Source: Bacillus methanolicus PB1 (GTDB taxonomy: Bacteria; Bacillota; Bacilli; Bacillales; Cytobacillaceae). From it: 64,000 nt of DNA. Shown here piece after piece: positions 61,221 to 64,000 of the stretch. Under the pieces are notes generated by a model. It saw only the letters and a list, made by a program, of their open reading frames with translations. It was not told the origin of the DNA and did no database searches. The stretch is from contig NZ_AFEU01000003.1 of assembly GCF_000262755.1 (NCBI RefSeq), positions 124,001 through 188,000 on the forward strand, in the 5' to 3' direction. The position numbers and the translations under genes were made by a program. Every line of letters starts with the position of its first letter. The first letter of the stretch is position 1.

Positions 61221-61820
61221 ATGAAAAGATTGTATATAATCAGCACAATACTTATTATAATCGGAACTGTTGCAGGCATTTCATATTTTATTTTTCGAGA
61301 TGTTGCTGCAAAAATACCTGATAATATTTCGTTAATAACGATGAATGAAGAGGAATATACGTTTGGAAAAGCCGATAAAAAATTGAAATTAGTTGAATTT
61401 ATGTATACACATTGCCCTGATATTTGTCCTACTACTACACAAAAAATGAATTTATTAAAAAAAGATCTTCAAAAAGAAGGGGTATATGGCAAGGACATAC
61501 AATTTATTACAATTACGTTTGACCCTTACCGCGACACGCCTGAAGTATTAAAAAAATATATGGAAATGTTTGGAATTGAAAATGACGGCAACTGGATTAT
61601 GCTGACAGCGGATCCGAAAAACTATGAAAAAGATCGGCAAGAAATTAAGAAAATTGCTGATACTTTCCAATTCCAATACCGTGATCCGGGAAACGGGTTA
61701 TACATTCATACTTCCTTCACTTATTTATTAGATGAAAATAATAAATTCATAAAAAAATTCCCAATGGGAGAAAATTTTAATAAAGATGAAGTTTTTGAGA
61801 AAATTATGAATGAAATTTAA
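61221..61820 (+). CDS. SCO1/SenC family copper chaperone
   Basis: A 199-residue thioredoxin-fold protein with an N-terminal membrane anchor (YIISTILIIIGTVAGISYF). MYTHCPDICPTTTQKM holds the CxxxC copper-binding pair and IHTSFTYLLDE the third ligand, histidine. Sco proteins insert copper into the Cu-A site of cytochrome oxidase (YpmQ in B. subtilis). The ATG at 61221 follows AAGGTGGGAACAATA; a longer frame has no ribosome binding site. It lies 2.3 kb from the cox cluster's first gene and may serve respiratory oxidases rather than CODH. Confidence 0.9.
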   Translation: MKRLYIISTILIIIGTVAGISYFIFRDVAAKIPDNISLITMNEEEYTFGKADKKLKLVEFMYTHCPDICPTTTQKMNLLKKDLQKEGVYGKDIQFITITFDPYRDTPEVLKKYMEMFGIENDGNWIMLTADPKNYEKDRQEIKKIADTFQFQYRDPGNGLYIHTSFTYLLDENNKFIKKFPMGENFNKDEVFEKIMNEI

Positions 61821-62015
61821 TGCACAAATCAAAAAACGTGCAAGAGTTTTAAACTCCCTACCATAACATGGAAACAGCTTTTATTATAATACAGAACCAA
61901 CATAATAAGGCGGTGTCAACGAAGCCGAGCTCTAAATATTTACAAAGCTAAACAAGTATCTTCTTAAAGGTAAGTGCCATTTCTATCTTTGTTAGCGTTG
62001 CGCCCTATTCCACAG

Positions 62016-62051
62016 AAAAAAAGCGGTGAATTGTGTGATCACTGCTTTTTT
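62016..62051 (-). terminator. Terminator of the 43-residue ORF
   Basis: AAGCGGTGA pairs with TCACTGCTT; A and T runs of six on both sides. The stretch 61821-62015 between the Sco gene and this hairpin shows no gene. Confidence 0.75.
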
Positions 62052-62089
62052 GGTAATGAATCTCTTCATATCTATTCTTATCTATTCTT

Positions 62090-62221
62090 TTAATTTTCGG
62101 TTGAGGATTGCTTGTTATTATTTTGCAATGAAAAAAATTCAGATTTTGTTTTTGTGAAGCTTACATTAATGCCGGACTTTCTTAACCGATTGACAAACTC
62201 AATGAGTTGTTTTGTTGCCAT
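62090..62221 (-). CDS. Small protein, 43 residues (unknown)
   Basis: ATG at 62221 with AAAAGGAGTTTTTAGA upstream, 43 codons, TAA at 62090-62092, then a terminator. Start MATKQLIEFVNRLRKSGINV is an amphipathic helix, the end is polar (QNNNKQSSTEN). No family recognised. Confidence 0.6.
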   Translation of the reverse strand: MATKQLIEFVNRLRKSGINVSFTKTKSEFFSLQNNNKQSSTEN

Positions 62222-62522
62222 TCTAAAAACTCCTTTTTAAGAGCGATTCAATACCTTTATACTACATAGCAAATATGAACAATCAATGAAAAATTTGATA
62301 AAAATATTTGAATATTTCTCATTCCCTTTCTTTTCTGGCGTTAAAACCAATTATTGGTATTCCTATTTTGGGAAAATTGGGTCTAAACGCTTGTATTTTC
62401 TTCTCAATTTATCCATTCGCTATTGAAAACTAAAATCCTGTTTTTCTCTTAAAAAATTTCATCAATTATAAATACTTTTTCCCTTCTCAATTTAATAATT
62501 GATTTATTTTTTGAAAATACAC
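62222..62522. other. AT-rich gap without a supported gene
   Basis: No ORF with a ribosome binding site, no strong hairpin and no operator palindrome were seen in these 300 bases. Confidence 0.5.
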
Positions 62523-62618
62523 GAGGCTGAAGGGTCTGACTTCCTCCGGCAAAGACTGATACAACCATTCTGTATATTGTATTTGTCTGAGGGAGACAGA
62601 CCATTATGAGTCTGCCTC
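62523..62618. repeat. Palindromic repeat, family B, shortened copy
   Basis: GAGGCTGAAGGGTCTGACTTC, core with CATTCTGTATATTGTATTTG and GGGAGACAGACC, ending TTATGAGTCTGCCTC. The left tip lacks the CTCA part, so it is a partly deleted copy. Confidence 0.8.
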
Positions 62619-62641
62619 ATTTGCATGTTTTTGAAAATCAA

Positions 62642-62773
62642 TTAAGACCGCTTTTGTTTTCGGCGGGATGAAGAGGCTTGCCGTTCACCAGGTTCTGTAG
62701 TTGTTGTTCCTTGTCCCTCAACTTGCGATGAACTCAGTCCTGTCCTGGACGGATCCTGTTTTCGTTTAGACAC
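62642..62773 (-). CDS. Small basic Gln/Ser/Arg-rich protein (SASP-like)
   Basis: A 43-residue protein with a GTG start at 62773 (GGAGGTGTTTACA upstream): [16 protein letters not shown], then [15 protein letters not shown] and a tail [10 protein letters not shown]. Composition and layout (short, basic, no hydrophobic core, GQG element) recall minor small acid-soluble spore proteins such as SspO, but a firm match is not claimed. The longer frame to 63037 is the shadow of the YkuS-type gene. Confidence 0.6.
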   Translation of the reverse strand: MSKRKQDPSRTGLSSSQVEGQGTTTTEPGERQASSSRRKQKRS

Positions 62774-62885
62774 TGTAAACACCTCCACGTATACTTTTTG
62801 CAAAGAGCCGGGCAATTTATACAGCTTTATAAAGAATATTTTGAGAAAAGTTAGAGATGATATTTTATGGGAGGAGGTGTTTTTT

Positions 62886-63128
62886 GTGGCGAAAATTGGG
62901 GTTGAACAATCTTTAACCAACATTTCCGAAGCCCTTCGGCAAAGAGGATACGATGTAGTTGAATTAAAGCAGGAGTCGGATGCAAAGGACTGCTTTTGCT
63001 GCGTCGTTTCAGGCCAGGATTTAAATATGATGGGCATGCAGGATATTATTACAAATGCCTCTGTAATCGATGCGAGTGGGAAGTCTGCTGATGAAGTTTG
63101 CCAGCAAGTTGAAGAAAAGCTCCGTTAA
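62886..63128 (+). CDS. YkuS/UPF0180 family protein
   Basis: An 80-residue protein: [44 protein letters not shown] and [15 protein letters not shown], which match the UPF0180 (YkuS) family of Bacillus over the full length. Function unknown. The GTG at 62886 follows GGAGGAGGTGTTTTTT; the ORF extension upstream overlaps that site and is rejected. A repeat lies 10 bases past the stop. Confidence 0.88.
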   Translation: MAKIGVEQSLTNISEALRQRGYDVVELKQESDAKDCFCCVVSGQDLNMMGMQDIITNASVIDASGKSADEVCQQVEEKLR

Positions 63129-63138
63129 CCATCATAAA

Positions 63139-63270
63139 GAGGCTGTCTCAAGAGGCTGTCTCAAAGCCTAAGGGTCAGACCCCATAACACAATATATAGG
63201 ACATAATGTTGTATAAATGTGCTGTATTTTGATAAATGCACATGGGGTCAGACCCTTATGAGACACCCTC
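63139..63270 (-). repeat. Palindromic repeat, family A, full length with duplicated tip
   Basis: A normal reversed copy at 63152-63270 (GAGGCTGTCTCAAAGCC ... TTATGAGACACCCTC) preceded by an extra 13-base tip GAGGCTGTCTCAA at 63139-63151. The right arm has CACCCTC instead of CAGCCTC. Confidence 0.9.
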
Positions 63271-63326
63271 TTTTTGCTTTTTGCTTTTAAATAATCTTTA
63301 GTGCTGAATAATGGCAAATTTTTCGT

Positions 63327-63332
63327 TATAAT
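63327..63332 (+). promoter_or_regulatory. Probable -10 box upstream of modB
   Basis: TATAAT in CGTTATAATACG; a palindrome AATACGTATT lies at 63391-63400, between it and the start codon. The -35 is unclear. Confidence 0.45.
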
Positions 63333-63414
63333 ACGTATGAACCTAGTATTGGTTGATAGTCTATTTAGTTCAGACATTAATATTACAAGTAATACGTATT
63401 GGACTGATTTATGT

Positions 63415-64000
63415 ATGAACACTGATTTTTGGATGCCTGTATCGCTCTCATTACAGATTGCCGGCATTTCTACCGTTATTGTTTTAATCATCGGATTATT
63501 ACTAGCAAAACTGTTGGCAAAAAGGCAGTTTCGCGGAAAAGTAATACTTGAAACGGCATTATTGCTCCCTTTAGTTTTGCCGCCGACCGTTATTGGATTC
63601 TTATTAATTATCATATTTGGAAATAACAGCTTTCTAGGGATGATTATTGATTCTGTTTTTCGGCAGCAAGTTATGTTTACCCCTTTGGCAGCAGTTATTG
63701 CTTCAACTGTCGTCGCCTTTCCGCTAATGTACCAATCTGCAAAAACAGGATTTGAGTTAGTTGATTCAGGTGTGGAAGATGCAGCACGAGTTGATGGTGC
63801 TGATGAATGGAAAGTTTTCTTATTTGTTACTCTTCCCCTTTCTTTTCGAGCAATACTTACAGGCAGTATTTTAAGTTTTGCCAGGGCACTGGGGGAATTT
63901 GGAGCTACATTAATGTTTGCCGGCAATATTCCGGGAAAAACACAGACGGCATCAACGGCCATCTATGTAGCTTTTGACTCTGGAAATATGGAGATGGCTT
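63415..64000 (+). CDS. modB: Molybdate ABC transporter permease (ModB), cut by the window end
   Basis: The first 195 codons of a membrane permease: MPVSLSLQIAGISTVIVL, LLPLVLPPTVIGFLLII (the LPPTVxG motif of ModB), VEDAARVDGADEWKVFLFVTLPL (EAA loop for the ATPase) and SFARALGEFGATLMFAGN. This pattern is specific to molybdate/tungstate permeases. Start ATG at 63415 with only a weak ribosome binding site (GGACTGATTTATGT). A molybdate importer 4.5 kb from a molybdenum enzyme cluster is likely functionally linked. ModA, if adjacent, is not upstream; modC may follow outside the window. Confidence 0.88.
   Translation, partial: MNTDFWMPVSLSLQIAGISTVIVLIIGLLLAKLLAKRQFRGKVILETALLLPLVLPPTVIGFLLIIIFGNNSFLGMIIDSVFRQQVMFTPLAAVIASTVVAFPLMYQSAKTGFELVDSGVEDAARVDGADEWKVFLFVTLPLSFRAILTGSILSFARALGEFGATLMFAGNIPGKTQTASTAIYVAFDSGNMEMA

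Noticed and set aside
6871-63270. CRISPR-like reading of the repeated sequences
   Set aside because: Copies are palindromic, kilobases apart and alternate with ordinary genes; no spacer array or cas gene is present.

Overview
The window is a stretch of low-GC Firmicutes chromosome, almost certainly from an endospore-forming Bacillaceae. Genes have strong AGGAGG-type ribosome binding sites and frequent GTG/TTG starts. Several are Bacillus or spore-former families: CotF/YhcQ-like coat protein, YjcZ, YhfH, YdjO, YkuS, YocH-like LysM-3D protein, ZagA, zinc-independent L33. BirA, Zur and cre-type operators all have their Bacillus form. I cannot name genus or species. No rRNA, tRNA, CRISPR array or intact transposase was seen.

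Layout. 1-12.5 kb: small redox and stress enzymes (VOC protein, DJ-1/PfpI, FMN reductase, beta-carbonic anhydrase), an AEC transporter, three APC amino-acid permeases and bioA. 12.5-18.6 kb: spore coat-like protein, YkoP-like protein, a nucleotide pyrophosphatase/phosphodiesterase-like protein, glutaminase and bioB. 18.8-29 kb: a LacI-controlled carbohydrate operon (ribose-type ABC importer, zinc alcohol dehydrogenase, Gfo/Idh/MocA oxidoreductase, two TIM-barrel epimerases and one decayed epimerase copy). 29-35 kb: OsmC, bioD-bioY, then a zinc-limitation locus (rpmG, zagA, a YcgR-type permease and a His-rich YcgQ-type partner) with two Zur boxes. 35-48 kb: EamA transporter/MocR regulator pair, VanW, HD hydrolase, an RHH protein with twin operators, a frameshifted metallophosphoesterase beside an MGDG-synthase-type glycosyltransferase, LysM-3D protein and many tiny spore-former proteins.

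The most notable system is at 48.7-58.9 kb, all on the minus strand: coxM-coxS-coxL followed by an XdhC-YHS fusion, coxG, coxD, coxE, a CtaG-like membrane protein, a second XdhC protein and a MobA-like cytidylyltransferase. CoxL carries AYRCSFR, the signature of genuine (form I) aerobic CO dehydrogenase with a Cu-S-Mo site, so this reads as a CO-oxidation locus rather than a xanthine dehydrogenase locus. It is visibly richer in G+C than its surroundings, apart from the AT-rich ctaG-like gene inside it. Two possible copper handlers lie in it (YHS domain, CtaG-like protein) and a Sco protein lies just beyond; a molybdate permease (modB) starts at the end of the window. Between them are lrgAB and a decayed coding region.

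Over the whole window are scattered at least fifteen copies, halves or deletion forms of two related palindromic elements (about 95-120 bp, ends GAGGCTGTCTCA or GGGCTGACTCA). Most lie directly after stop codons and could act as two-way terminators; one sits between a binding-protein gene and its ATPase gene, another exactly where the ribosome binding site of the XdhC-YHS gene should be. Three BirA boxes tie bioA, bioB and bioYD into one dispersed biotin regulon; bioF and the pimelate genes are not in the window.
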